Assembly: GCF_009707865.1 (NCBI RefSeq)
Contig: NZ_WMBA01000032.1
Coordinates: forward strand, 17,287-81,286
Reading direction: 5' to 3'
DNA from: Amycolatopsis pithecellobii
GTDB taxonomy: Bacteria; Actinomycetota; Actinomycetes; Mycobacteriales; Pseudonocardiaceae
DNA: 64,000 bases
The position numbers and the translations under genes were made by a program. The notes under the pieces are model-generated. The model searched no databases. It was not told the origin of the DNA and worked only from the letters and a program-made list of their open reading frames with translations. Shown in pieces: positions 46,802 to 55,377 of this stretch (its first letter is position 1; each line of letters starts with the position of its first letter).

Positions 46802-49411
46802 TCAGTCGATGGGTGGTTCGCCCGGGTCGAGTTCGATCAGGTCGCCCTCGGCGAGCAGCTCTTCGATCGACGTCGGCAGCAGGTACGCTGCACCGCCACC
46901 GGGCTGGTTGAACCACGGGATCGCGACCCCGGCCAGCGCCTCGATCGGCCGCTGCACCCGGTATACGTGGTACGGCCTGCTGACCCACTCCGGGACCAAC
47001 GACCGTTCCTCGAACGGGGTGCCCGCCGCGTAGGTCAGGTTGCCGTTCGGGTTGCCGAACCGGTCGAGTTCGCTTCCGGCAGGCAGTTCCCGCATTTCCT
47101 TGCCGCGGAACAAGGTCAGCGGCGGCTCACCGGACAACGGCTGGATCGGCCACTGCGAGCTGCCGGTGCCGTTCTGCTGCTGCGCCGGCCGCGCGGGTTC
47201 GTGACGTGGTTGCTGGGGCTGTTGTTGCGGATCCCGGCGCGGTGGAGGCGGTGGCACCGGCGCGGCCAGCATCGTCGGTGGTGCGTCGAGCATCGTGTCG
47301 TCGAGCCGCGGCTCCCCGGCGGGCGGTGACGGTGGCTCGATGCGCGCGGGGGGTTCCTGCCGCGATGGCATCTCCGACCGCGATGGCAGGTCCGAGCGGG
47401 CCGGCACCTCCGAGCGTGGCGTCAGGTCCGGGCGGGATGGCATTTCCTGTCGGGTCGGCAGATCGGCGTGTGCCGGCATCTCCGGCCGCGATGGCGACTC
47501 CGAGTGTGGCGGCATGTCCTGGCGTGCGGGCATGTCCGGGCGTGACGGCGTCTCTGAGTGCGGCGGCATGTCTTGCCGCAGTGGCATGTCGGGCCGCGAT
47601 GGTGTCTCTGAGTGTGCCGCCATGTCTTGCCGCGACGGCTCGGGCCGGGATGCCATCTCTGAGTGCGCCGCCATGTCTTGCCGTGCGGGCATGTCCGGCC
47701 GCGACGGCAACTCCGAGTGCGACGCGATGTCTTGCCGCGACGGCAAGTCCGAGCGTGACGGCAACTCCGAATGCGCCGCCATGTCCTGCCGCGGCGGTAG
47801 CTCCGACCGAGGCGGCATCTCGCCGCGGATGGGGGATTCCGGGCGAGACGGGACGTCGCCGTGGGTCAGCAGCTCGGGCTCGGGTTCGCCCGGTGCCGGG
47901 AGGCCGGCCCGCGGGCCAGGCTGGGGCTCGCCACGGGACGGCAGGTCCGGCCGAGCGGGTGCCTCCGCCGCGGCCTCGGCGCGAGCTTCGCGGTGCCGGT
48001 CGGCGCTGGGGCCGCCGTTGACGGGCGCGGTGTCGTCCAGCTGCACCGGTGGCGCAGGCGGGAGGGGCGCCGCCTCGCGGCCACGGGGGTCGAGCAGCAG
48101 CTTGCCGAGCATGAACGCCGCCGCATCCTCGGCGTCACCGAACACCGCCGGGTTGGACAGGTCCTCGTCGTACCACGCCACTCGCCAGCCGGACTCGATC
48201 GGTTCCATGCTCCAGCCGTGCTGGATCGGCTCGCCGATGCGGTACGCCGACTCGGGCACGCCCAGCTCTTTCAGCTTGCCGCGCAAGGAATCCACCGCCG
48301 GTTCCGGTGCCGGGGGAGCAACCGGCGGCACGTACCGGGTGGCCGACGCGACAGACTCGGGCTGTGGCTCCGGCGTCCGCTCCGGTTCGGGTTCGGACTC
48401 CGGGGGCGCCTGTAGCGACGGCTGGATCATCGTCGGCGGGCCGTCGTCGAGATCCACCATGGGCGTGAACGTCGTGACCTCGGCCGGCGACGGTTCCTCA
48501 GGCTGCTCCTCACGGACCGGCTCCGGCTCCGGGGCCTGCTGCTCAAGCGTGACCGGCTCCGGCGCGCGCGGGGGCCGTGGCGGTGGCTGGTTGCCACGGG
48601 TCAGGTGCGCACCGGCCGCCTGCAGCGTCTGCTCAGGCACCTCGGGCAGCCGGAACCCGGTCTGCTGGACATGTGTGACCAGCTCCCCCTCCGGGGCGAT
48701 GCCGTACTCCTGCAGGTAGTAGTTGACCGCGGCGGGCCAGATCCAGACCCCGTCGGTGTGGAAAGCGACGGGCACCTTCGGCGTCGGCGGTGCGGCCAGC
48801 CGGTCGAGGTCGAGCCCCCGCTCGGACAGCACGACGGGCGCGGCGCTGAGGTACTCGTAGAGCCGGTCGAGCTCGTCGGCGTCGAGCTCGGGCCGGTTGA
48901 GCACGGGGCGGCCGTCCGGACCCTGGCCGTCGAAGATGCGGGCGATCCGGAACCGCGGGCCGGGTTGTTCGGGGCCGAGGCCGGACATCCGGCGCATCAG
49001 CCACTCCGGCACGTTCTCCTCCGAGCGGGGGAACGTGCGCAACTCGTCGGCGTAGGCCTGCGGCGGTGGCTGCAGATTCCAGCGCGGCTCTTCCCGGTCG
49101 TACTCGAGGTTGTAACTCGATGGGTGGTCGAGCTGATAGCGGGCGTTGAACCAGGTGCCACGGCCCTCGCGGTACATGCCGGCCCGCAGCCGGCCGAAGA
49201 GGGTGGCGATGTCGTGTGTGGCCATCCATTCGCTGACGCTGCCGTCCTCGCTGAGGACCTCCCCGGTCAGCTCGTGGTACCGGCCGACCGCCCGGTACTG
49301 GGCGGTCACGCGGCGCCAGTCGCGTGGGGCGGCACGGAGCAGGGCCAGTCCGATCTGTTTGACCAGTGTGTCCTGCTCGGTCGCGTTCAGCTGCGTCGTC
49401 GGTTGAGCCAC
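46802..49411 (-). CDS. Large TNT-domain protein: YezG/DUF600-like N-terminus, repeat linker, C-terminal NADase-like domain
   Basis: An 869-residue protein. The N-terminus (about 10-115) has a YezG/DUF600-like pattern (YREGRGTWFNARYQLDHPSS then YNLEYDREEPRW), and related-looking modules occur near 215-275 and 385-440. Residues about 545-715 are Pro/Arg/Ser-rich hexapeptide repeats. The last 89 residues form a TNT domain: ELDRFGNPNG with Arg784, AGTPFEERSLVPEW, PYHVYRV, and IPWFNQPGGGAAY with Gln836, the Arg and Gln that I equate with the NAD-binding and catalytic residues of the CpnT toxin. No signal peptide or secretion motif is visible. The GTG start is at 49411. Confidence 0.8.
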   Translation of the reverse strand: MAQPTTQLNATEQDTLVKQIGLALLRAAPRDWRRVTAQYRAVGRYHELTGEVLSEDGSVSEWMATHDIATLFGRLRAGMYREGRGTWFNARYQLDHPSSYNLEYDREEPRWNLQPPPQAYADELRTFPRSEENVPEWLMRRMSGLGPEQPGPRFRIARIFDGQGPDGRPVLNRPELDADELDRLYEYLSAAPVVLSERGLDLDRLAAPPTPKVPVAFHTDGVWIWPAAVNYYLQEYGIAPEGELVTHVQQTGFRLPEVPEQTLQAAGAHLTRGNQPPPRPPRAPEPVTLEQQAPEPEPVREEQPEEPSPAEVTTFTPMVDLDDGPPTMIQPSLQAPPESEPEPERTPEPQPESVASATRYVPPVAPPAPEPAVDSLRGKLKELGVPESAYRIGEPIQHGWSMEPIESGWRVAWYDEDLSNPAVFGDAEDAAAFMLGKLLLDPRGREAAPLPPAPPVQLDDTAPVNGGPSADRHREARAEAAAEAPARPDLPSRGEPQPGPRAGLPAPGEPEPELLTHGDVPSRPESPIRGEMPPRSELPPRQDMAAHSELPSRSDLPSRQDIASHSELPSRPDMPARQDMAAHSEMASRPEPSRQDMAAHSETPSRPDMPLRQDMPPHSETPSRPDMPARQDMPPHSESPSRPEMPAHADLPTRQEMPSRPDLTPRSEVPARSDLPSRSEMPSRQEPPARIEPPSPPAGEPRLDDTMLDAPPTMLAAPVPPPPPRRDPQQQPQQPRHEPARPAQQQNGTGSSQWPIQPLSGEPPLTLFRGKEMRELPAGSELDRFGNPNGNLTYAAGTPFEERSLVPEWVSRPYHVYRVQRPIEALAGVAIPWFNQPGGGAAYLLPTSIEELLAEGDLIELDPGEPPID
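47341..47835 (-). repeat. About 27 tandem hexapeptide-coding (18-bp) repeats in the TNT-domain gene
   Basis: In frame the units follow R/H-x-D/E-M/L-P-x, for example RQDMAA, HSELPS, RPDMPA, RQDMPP, HSETPS. Groups of three (RQDM.. HSE... RPDM..) recur as an 18-residue higher-order unit of 54 bp in the middle of the block. Near-identical neighbours point to recent expansion, so the copy number probably varies between strains. Confidence 0.9.
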
Positions 49412-49548
49412 CAGCTCATTTTGACGGGTGCCCGGAGTGAATGCACACCACCCGCACCCTTACCTCTGTTGACCAGTGCCGATAGCTCACCCGAAGTACG
49501 CAGCGTCTAACTGGCACTACGCAAAGTGGCCTCTGTCAGAATGGTGGC

Positions 49549-50406
49549 GTGACGGCGAAGGTTCTCGACGGCAAAGCGACCAAGGACGCCATCTACGCGG
49601 AGCTGAAACCGCGGGTGGCCACTCTCGCCGAGCGGGGGGTGGTGCCCGGGCTGGCCACCGTACTCGTCGGTGACGATCCCGGCTCGCATGCGTATGTGCG
49701 GATGAAGCACGCGGACAGCGCGAAGGTCGGGATCAACTCGATCCGCCGCGATCTGCCCGGCGACATCAGCCAGGACAAGCTCGAAGCGGTCATCGACGAG
49801 CTCAACGCCGACGACGCCTGCCACGGCTACATCGTGCAGCTGCCGTTGCCAGGGCACCTGGACACCGGCCGCATCCTCGAGCGGATCGCACCCGAGAAGG
49901 ACGCCGACGGGCTGGCCCCGGTCAGCCTCGGCCGGCTCGTGCTCAACCAGCCTGGCCCGTTGCCGTGCACTCCGTACGGCATCCTGGAGCTGCTGCGCCG
50001 TCACGACGTGCAGATCGCCGGGGCGAACGTGGCCGTTGTCGGCCGTGGGATCACGGTGGGCCGCTCGCTCGGCCTGCTGTTCACCCGCCGCACCGAGAAC
50101 GCAACCGTGACGTTGTGCCACACCGGCACCCGTGACCTGGCCGCCGAGGTACGGCGCGCGGACATCGTGGTCGCCGCGGCCGGGGTGCCCGGGATCATCA
50201 CCCCGGACATGGTCAAGCCCGGTGCGGCCGTGCTGGATGTCGGGGTTTCGCACGTCGACGGCAAGCTGACCGGCGATGTCGCGCCCGGTGTCACCGAAGT
50301 CGCCGGGTGGGTGTCCCCGAATCCCGGCGGGGTCGGCCCGATGACCCGCGCGATGCTCGTGACCAATGTGGTGGAGGCGGCCGAACGTGTCGTTGCCTCG
50401 CGGTAG
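49549..50406 (+). CDS. folD: Bifunctional methylene-THF dehydrogenase/cyclohydrolase FolD
   Basis: FolD interconverts methylene-, methenyl- and 10-formyl-THF, the one-carbon donor used by PurN and PurH. The 285-residue protein has [17 protein letters not shown] with the catalytic Tyr and Lys, [13 protein letters not shown], the NADP-binding [13 protein letters not shown] and [13 protein letters not shown] 49549 is used. The start of the DUF3017 gene overlaps its 3' end by 20 bp, as in mycobacteria (Rv3356c-Rv3355c). Confidence 0.96.
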   Translation: MTAKVLDGKATKDAIYAELKPRVATLAERGVVPGLATVLVGDDPGSHAYVRMKHADSAKVGINSIRRDLPGDISQDKLEAVIDELNADDACHGYIVQLPLPGHLDTGRILERIAPEKDADGLAPVSLGRLVLNQPGPLPCTPYGILELLRRHDVQIAGANVAVVGRGITVGRSLGLLFTRRTENATVTLCHTGTRDLAAEVRRADIVVAAAGVPGIITPDMVKPGAAVLDVGVSHVDGKLTGDVAPGVTEVAGWVSPNPGGVGPMTRAMLVTNVVEAAERVVASR

Positions 50407-50686
50407 CCACCGCTGGACCCGCCTCGAACACGTGCCGTTCGGCATCGTGCTCGTGCTGGTTCTTGTCGCGGCGCTGCGCATCCTGCAGTACCACTGGCGT
50501 CAGGGCGCCGTCATCATCGGCGGCGCCCTGCTGGTGGCGGCGGTGTTCCGGGCGTTGCTGCCCGATGCCCGTGCGGGCCTGTTGGCGATTCGCGGCAGGC
50601 CGGTGGACGTGCTCAGCTACACGGGCCTCGGTGCGCTCCTGCTGTTCCTCGCGTTCACCATCACCAACGGCCCGTTCGGCAGCTGA
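50387..50686 (+). CDS. DUF3017 membrane protein
   Basis: This 99-residue protein has three hydrophobic helices ([43 protein letters not shown]) and basic loops. It matches the actinobacterial DUF3017 family that follows folD. The function is unknown. The GTG at 50387 lies inside the folD coding region in another frame, so translation is coupled. Confidence 0.85.
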   Translation: MSLPRGSHRWTRLEHVPFGIVLVLVLVAALRILQYHWRQGAVIIGGALLVAAVFRALLPDARAGLLAIRGRPVDVLSYTGLGALLLFLAFTITNGPFGS

Positions 50687-50687
50687 G

Positions 50688-51851
50688 TCACGCCTCCGCG
50701 AGTACCGGGGCCTCACGCCGGTCGAGCGCTCCCGAGACCGCGGCGATGGACAGGCCGAGTACCGACAGGACCGCGCCGACCATGTTGGGTGCGACGAGGC
50801 CGAGCCCGCCCGCGATGACGAGGCCGCCGACGTAGGCGCCGATCGAGTTGGCGATGTTGAACGCCGACTGCACCGCGGCCGAGACGAGTGACGGCGTCCC
50901 GCCGGCCTTCTGCATGATCCGGGTCTGCATCATCGGGCCGATCATGAACCCGGTGATGCCGACGGCGAAGATCGTCACCGCCGCGCCGATCTTGCTGTGC
51001 GCGGTGATGGTGAAGATCGCGAGCACCACGGCGAGCCCGAACAGCGCGAAGTAGAGGCTCGGCATCAGGGCCCGGTCGGCGAGCCGTCCGCCGAGCAGGT
51101 TCCCGATCGTCATGCCGACCCCGGCGAGCGCCAGCAACAGCGTCACGTTGTGCGGCGAGTAGCCCGCCACGTCGGTGAGCATCGGCGTCACATAGGACAG
51201 GGACGCGAACACGCCGCCCATGCCGACGGTGACGATGGCGAGCGCGAACCACACCTGGGGACGGCGGAACGCGCCGAGTTCGCTGCGCAATGACGCCTCG
51301 GTGCGGCCCTGGTGTGGCACGAGCCTGGCGATCGCGGCCAGCGCGAGCACGCCGATCCCCGCGACGACGCCGAAGGTCGCGCGCCAGCCGACCTGCTGAC
51401 CCAGCAGCGTGCCGAGCGGCACGCCGACGACGTTGGCCATGGTCAGTCCCAGGAACATCATGGACACGGCCTTCGCGCGGTTCCCTGGTTCGACCAGACT
51501 GGACGCGACGACAGCGCCGGCGCCGAAGAACGCGCCGTGCGGCAGGCCGGCGATGAAGCGGAAGAACACGCCGAACTCCTGGTTCGGCGAGAGCGAGAAC
51601 AGCAGGTTGCCGACCGTGAACAACGCCATCATCGCCAGCAACATGGTCTTTCGCGGCAGCCGCACGGCCACCACGGTGAGCAGGGGAGCACCGACGACGA
51701 CGCCGAGCGCGTAGCCGGTGATCAGGTAGCCCGCAGCCGGGATGGACACCCCGAAGTCGGCGGCCGCCTGCGGGAGTACACCCATCATGACGAATTCGGT
51801 GGTGCCGATGCCGAAGGCACCGATGGCCAGCGCAAGGAGCGCGATGGGCAC
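50688..51851 (-). CDS. MFS transporter, drug-efflux type
   Basis: The protein has 387 residues and 12 predicted membrane helices. The N-terminal IGTTEFVMMGVLPQAAADFG and GYLITGYALGVVVGAPLL are typical of the DHA1/AraJ-type exporters, and motif A appears near AVRLPRKTMLL. The substrate cannot be predicted. GTG 51851 follows GGAAAGGAGAACC, so the longer frame to 51914 is not needed. Upstream lie a 12-bp palindrome, a stem-loop and one copy of the 107-bp element; no regulator gene is adjacent. Confidence 0.88.
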   Translation of the reverse strand: MPIALLALAIGAFGIGTTEFVMMGVLPQAAADFGVSIPAAGYLITGYALGVVVGAPLLTVVAVRLPRKTMLLAMMALFTVGNLLFSLSPNQEFGVFFRFIAGLPHGAFFGAGAVVASSLVEPGNRAKAVSMMFLGLTMANVVGVPLGTLLGQQVGWRATFGVVAGIGVLALAAIARLVPHQGRTEASLRSELGAFRRPQVWFALAIVTVGMGGVFASLSYVTPMLTDVAGYSPHNVTLLLALAGVGMTIGNLLGGRLADRALMPSLYFALFGLAVVLAIFTITAHSKIGAAVTIFAVGITGFMIGPMMQTRIMQKAGGTPSLVSAAVQSAFNIANSIGAYVGGLVIAGGLGLVAPNMVGAVLSVLGLSIAAVSGALDRREAPVLAEA

Positions 51852-51874
51852 GGTTCTCCTTTCCAGGACGGAGG

Positions 51875-51886
51875 TGTATCGATACA
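51875..51886. promoter_or_regulatory. TGTATCGATACA palindrome upstream of the MFS gene
   Basis: A perfect 12-bp palindrome, 24 bp before the MFS start, resembling operators of TetR-type repressors. ATACAGGG beginning at 51883 is mirrored by CCCTGTAT at 51941-51948. No repressor gene is found in the window, so the regulator would be encoded elsewhere. Confidence 0.5.
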
Positions 51887-51904
51887 GGGCACGGCATGAA
51901 AGAA

Positions 51905-51942
51905 GGACAGTCAATGTGCTCGTCTTGGCACGGCGACTGTCC
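51905..51942 (-). promoter_or_regulatory. Stem-loop in the MFS leader region
   Basis: GGACAGTC at 51905-51912 pairs with GACTGTCC at 51935-51942, with inner GTGC/GCAC pairing, giving a stable stem of about 38 bases. No T-run follows. It is part of an unusually structured 260-bp space before the MFS gene. Confidence 0.5.
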
Positions 51943-52005
51943 CTGTATGAGTGTGAACAGCAGGCGCGGCCGCTGTCATCCCGCGCGGCGGGTGACGATT
52001 CTTAC

Positions 52006-52112
52006 GTACTGTGCCGTTCGTTACCAATCCGACGGCAGCCACGGCGGAAACGGGTGTCTACAAGCAGATCGGCTGCGGACCGTGTCCGCCTACTTTCGGT
52101 CGGATTGGTAAC
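52006..52112 (-). repeat. 107-bp paired element, copy A
   Basis: Bounded by GTACTGTGCCGTTC plus GTTACCAATCCGAC on the left and GTCGGATTGGTAAC on the right; the two 14-bp arms are perfect inverted repeats. The reverse complement of copy B (62973-63079) has the same length and matches at 27 of 28 bases at the left end, with a similarly conserved right end. Read on the minus strand it leads towards the MFS gene. Confidence 0.85.
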
Positions 52113-52120
52113 GCCGCTGA

Positions 52121-52309
52121 TCAGTCTTGCTGAGTGCCGATTTCGCAGTCGGAGCCGGGGAAAATCAGCGACTCGTGTCCGTCGGAGAAGCGCACCACGT
52201 ACGGCGGCTCGCCGTTCTCTCCGCGAACCTCGATGATTTCGCCCTGCTGCTCACCGGCACCGACCGTCCGGCCGTGTACGAGAATCCGGTCTCCCACGGT
52301 TGCGTGCAT
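52121..52309 (-). CDS. DUF1918 small protein
   Basis: This 62-residue protein starts MHATVGDRILVHGRTVG and contains GEIIEVRGENGEPPYVVR, an SH3-like beta barrel typical of DUF1918, common in actinobacteria. Its function is unknown. ATG 52309 follows GGAGGTGTCAACG, a strong site; the longer open frame to 52747 is antisense noise. The stop lies 9 bp from the end of the 107-bp element copy A. Confidence 0.88.
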   Translation of the reverse strand: MHATVGDRILVHGRTVGAGEQQGEIIEVRGENGEPPYVVRFSDGHESLIFPGSDCEIGTQQD

Positions 52310-52377
52310 CGTTGACACCTCCGCTGGTCCCAGGGTAGTGGCGCCTGCCGACCGGGGAAAGTCCATATGCGACAGTG

Positions 52378-52953
52378 CTATTGCGCCTTGGCCGAAGCCT
52401 TCGCGGCCTTCTTGAACGCACGCACCTCGGCCAGCGTGCCGGCGCTCGTCACGTCCGCGATGGACCGCCGCGAGCCCTCCTCGCCGTACGCGCCGGCTGC
52501 CTCGCGCCAGCCGGCAGGTTTGACGCCGCGCTGTTTGCCAAGCAGGGCAAGGAAAATCCGCGCCTTCTGCTCGCCGTAGCCCGGCAACGCCTTGAGTCGC
52601 TTGAGGACTTCCTTGCCGTCGGGCTTGCCCTCGGTCCAGATGGCCTCGGTGTGCCCGTCGTAGTGCTCGACGATGTACCGCGCGAGTGCGTGCACGCGGC
52701 GGCCCATCGAACCGCCGTAGCGGTGGATCGCCGGCTTCTGCACGCACAGCTCGACGAACTCGTCCTCGTCGGCGTCGGCGATCCTGGTGACGTCGAAGCC
52801 GCCCATCCGGTCGGCGATCTTCTTCGGCCCGGCGAAGGCGGTTTCCATGGAAATCTGTTGATCAAGAAGCATCCCCGTGAGCAGGGCAAACGGGTCTTCG
52901 CTCAGCAGCTTGTCGGCCTCGGCGTCGCCGGTCAGACGCAGGGTCTTGGGCAT
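52378..52953 (-). CDS. HhH-GPD base-excision repair family protein
   Basis: This 191-residue protein has the DNA-glycosylase helical core: ALLTGMLLDQQISMETAFAG at the start and a helix-hairpin-helix KALPGYGEQKARIFLALLG near 120-140. The catalytic Asp that usually follows the hairpin in a V-D-x-H/R context is not evident, and the C-terminus is Lys/Ala-rich. This form is common in actinobacteria as an uncharacterised HhH-GPD protein. ATG 52953 is used. Confidence 0.83.
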   Translation of the reverse strand: MPKTLRLTGDAEADKLLSEDPFALLTGMLLDQQISMETAFAGPKKIADRMGGFDVTRIADADEDEFVELCVQKPAIHRYGGSMGRRVHALARYIVEHYDGHTEAIWTEGKPDGKEVLKRLKALPGYGEQKARIFLALLGKQRGVKPAGWREAAGAYGEEGSRRSIADVTSAGTLAEVRAFKKAAKASAKAQ

Positions 52954-52992
52954 GGAGTCATCTTCGCACGGATGGGCGGCTCCGGGGTCGGG

Positions 52993-53378
52993 TCAGGCTT
53001 GTGGCACCTCGTCGAACTCGACGATCTGCCGCACTTCGACCTCGACGTTGTCGAACAGGTCCGCGTACTGCCGCGCCAGTTCGACGGCTTCGGCCTTGTC
53101 CTTGGCATTGATCAGCCCGAACCCGCCGATGATTTCCTTGCTCTCGGTGAACGGCCCGTCGGTCGCGGTGGTCCCGGCTCCCTTGGTCTTGCGGACCCGC
53201 GCGTGGTCTTGCGGACCCGCGCGCCCTTTTCGGACGGGTGGACGCCCTCGGCCGTGATCAGGATGCCGCGCTCGGACCAGTCCTGAATGAAGGCGCCCAT
53301 CTTCTCGATGAACTCCTGGCTCGGGTTCCAGTTGATCGGGTCGCTCTCGGCGAGCCGGTGCATCATCAGAAATCGCAT
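52993..53378 (-). pseudogene. YCII-family protein, frameshifted by a 20-bp tandem duplication
   Basis: The N-terminal half (MRFLMMHRLAESDPINWNPS to GARVRKT) is in one frame and the C-terminal half (RKTKGAGTTATDGPFTESKE to FDEVPQA) in another. The frame change coincides with a tandem duplication at 53185-53223 whose unit is 20 bp, not a multiple of three. Removing one unit restores a normal 120-residue YCII/DGPF protein, a small alpha-beta-barrel enzyme-like family. The start ATG 53378 has GAGGAGCAGC upstream, so the promoter end is intact. It may be a recent pseudogene, a switchable gene or an assembly error. Confidence 0.85.
53185..53223. repeat. Tandem duplication of a 20-bp unit
   Basis: The unit starts GGTCTTGCGGACC and ends CGCGCGT; copy one is 53185-53204 and copy two 53205-53223, identical apart from the lost final base. 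Slipped-strand duplication is the likely cause. Confidence 0.95.
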
Positions 53379-53618
53379 TGCTGCTCCTCAGTGGTCTCGG
53401 TTGATCAGCTGTCACCACAGCGTCGAACGAGCGCACGCCGTTTCGACACGATGTTCCGGCGAATTTCACGCGAGTGGGGCCTGCCTGGCCAGTGCTGCGA
53501 GACTGGACGTTCGTCACCACTTGCGGCGCCGCGTGCTTCCTAGCAGTACGCTTGTCCCGCATACCACAGCTTCGAAGAACCGCAACCGCGAGGATCCGCG
53601 AGAGGAGCACCGCTGCTC

Positions 53619-54842
53619 ATGGCCAAGATCAAGGTCGAGGGCACCGTCGTCGAGCTCGACGGCGACGAGATGACCCGCATCATCTGGCAGTTCATCAAGG
53701 ACAAGCTCATCCACCCGTATCTGGATGTCAACTTGGCCTACTACGACCTGGGTATCGAGGAGCGGGACCGCACCGACGACCAGATCACGATCGACGCGGC
53801 GAACGCCATCAAGGAGCACGGCGTCGGCGTCAAGTGCGCCACCATCACCCCTGACGAGGCCCGCGTCGAAGAGTTCGGCCTCAAGAAGATGTGGCGGAGT
53901 CCGAACGGCACGATCCGCAACATCCTCGGCGGTGTCGTCTTCCGCGAGCCGATCATCATCTCCAACATCCCGCGGCTGGTGTCGGGCTGGACGAAGCCGA
54001 TCATCATCGGCCGCCACGCGCACGGCGACCAGTACCGGGCCACGGACTTCAAGGTCCCCGGCCCCGGCACGGTAACCATCGCCTACACCCCGGAGGACGG
54101 CTCCGAGCCGATCGAGCTCGAGGTCGCGAAGTTCCCCGAGGGCGGCGGCGTGGCGCTGGGCATGTACAACTTCCGCAAGTCGATCGAGGACTTCGCGCGC
54201 GCTTCGCTGCAGTACGGCCTCGACCGCGGATTCCCGGTCTACCTGTCGACGAAGAACACCATCCTCAAGGCCTACGACGGCATGTTCAAGGACGTGTTCG
54301 CCGAGATCTTCGAGGCGGAGTTCAAGGCCGACTTCGACGCCAAGGGCCTGACCTACGAGCACCGGCTGATCGACGACATGGTCGCCGCGTCGCTCAAGTG
54401 GGAGGGCGGCTACGTCTGGGCGACCAAGAACTACGACGGTGACGTGCAGTCCGACACCGTGGCGCAGGGCTTCGGCTCGCTCGGGCTGATGACCTCGGTG
54501 CTGCGTACCCCGGACGGCAGGACCGTCGAGGCCGAGGCCGCGCACGGCACGGTCACCCGGCACTACCGCCAGCACCAGCAGGGCAAGCCGACCTCGACGA
54601 ACCCGATCGCGTCGATCTTCGCGTGGACCCGTGGGCTGGAGCACCGCGGCAAGCTGGACGGCAACTCGGAGCTGATCGGGTTCGCCACCAAGCTGGAGCA
54701 GGTCGTCATCGAGACCGTCGAGAGCGGCAAGATGACCAAGGACCTGGCGCTGTTGGTCGGCAAGGACCAGTCGTGGCTGACTACCGAGGAGTTCCTCGGC
54801 ACGCTCGACGAGAACCTGGCCAAGAAGATCAACCAAGGCTGA
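53619..54842 (+). CDS. icd: NADP-dependent isocitrate dehydrogenase (dimeric type)
   Basis: This enzyme converts isocitrate to 2-oxoglutarate with NADP. The 407-residue sequence is of the homodimeric eukaryote-like type (mycobacterial Icd1): [18 protein letters not shown] at the start, [35 protein letters not shown] and [20 protein letters not shown], containing substrate and NADP ligands. ATG 53619 follows GAGAGGAGC. A terminator follows the stop. Confidence 0.97.
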   Translation: MAKIKVEGTVVELDGDEMTRIIWQFIKDKLIHPYLDVNLAYYDLGIEERDRTDDQITIDAANAIKEHGVGVKCATITPDEARVEEFGLKKMWRSPNGTIRNILGGVVFREPIIISNIPRLVSGWTKPIIIGRHAHGDQYRATDFKVPGPGTVTIAYTPEDGSEPIELEVAKFPEGGGVALGMYNFRKSIEDFARASLQYGLDRGFPVYLSTKNTILKAYDGMFKDVFAEIFEAEFKADFDAKGLTYEHRLIDDMVAASLKWEGGYVWATKNYDGDVQSDTVAQGFGSLGLMTSVLRTPDGRTVEAEAAHGTVTRHYRQHQQGKPTSTNPIASIFAWTRGLEHRGKLDGNSELIGFATKLEQVVIETVESGKMTKDLALLVGKDQSWLTTEEFLGTLDENLAKKINQG

Positions 54843-54852
54843 GTTTTCCGGC

Positions 54853-54880
54853 AGAGGGCGCGTCCGGTCTCGTCCGGGCG
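54853..54880 (+). terminator. Intrinsic terminator of icd
   Basis: AGAGGGCGCG at about 54853-54862 pairs with CGCGCCCTCT at about 54869-54879, with additional TCCGG/CCGGG pairing, followed by CTCGTGTTTT. Confidence 0.75.
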
Positions 54881-55028
54881 CGCCCTCTCTCGTGTTTTGT
54901 CACGTCCTGTAACAGCGTCCTCACGCAGATTGCGGCCTCTGGGTGGTTTCGGTTCTCGGCCCTGTCATGGCTCAACTTTGTGTGGCTACCCTTACTTTCA
55001 GTTTTTCGAGACCGGCGAGGAGAGACCC

Positions 55029-55343
55029 GTGATCCTGGGCATTCCGAAACGGATCCTGATCATCGTCGCTGTGCTGGCCGCCGTCGGGCTCATCTACGTC
55101 ATGGGCGCGGGTAAGCGCGCGTCCGAGGCGACGGGCGGCTCGACGGGCTGCAAGGTGACCGTGACCGCGGACGTGCTGAACGTGCGGTCCGCGCCCGACC
55201 CGAACGCCGGGATCGTCGGCAAGTTCAACCAGAACGCGCAGACCGGCGCCGAGCCCGTGGTGCAGAACGGGTTCCGCAAGCTGGCCGACAACAAGTGGGC
55301 GAAGACCGACTTCCTCAAGCCGGTCGCGGGGAACTGCGGCTGA
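55029..55343 (+). CDS. Membrane-anchored SH3-domain protein
   Basis: This 104-residue protein starts with one hydrophobic helix (KRILIIVAVLAAVGLIYVMG) that acts as signal anchor. A bacterial SH3 domain follows (CKVTVTADVLNVRSAPDPNA then VQNGFRKLADNKWAKTDFL), with two cysteines that may form a disulfide (residues 38 and 103). Such domains bind cell-wall peptides. GTG 55029 has GGAGAGACCC upstream. Confidence 0.82.
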   Translation: MILGIPKRILIIVAVLAAVGLIYVMGAGKRASEATGGSTGCKVTVTADVLNVRSAPDPNAGIVGKFNQNAQTGAEPVVQNGFRKLADNKWAKTDFLKPVAGNCG

Positions 55344-55377
55344 GTTTCTGTCGGTGGGCGCCGGTAGCCTGCGGGGC

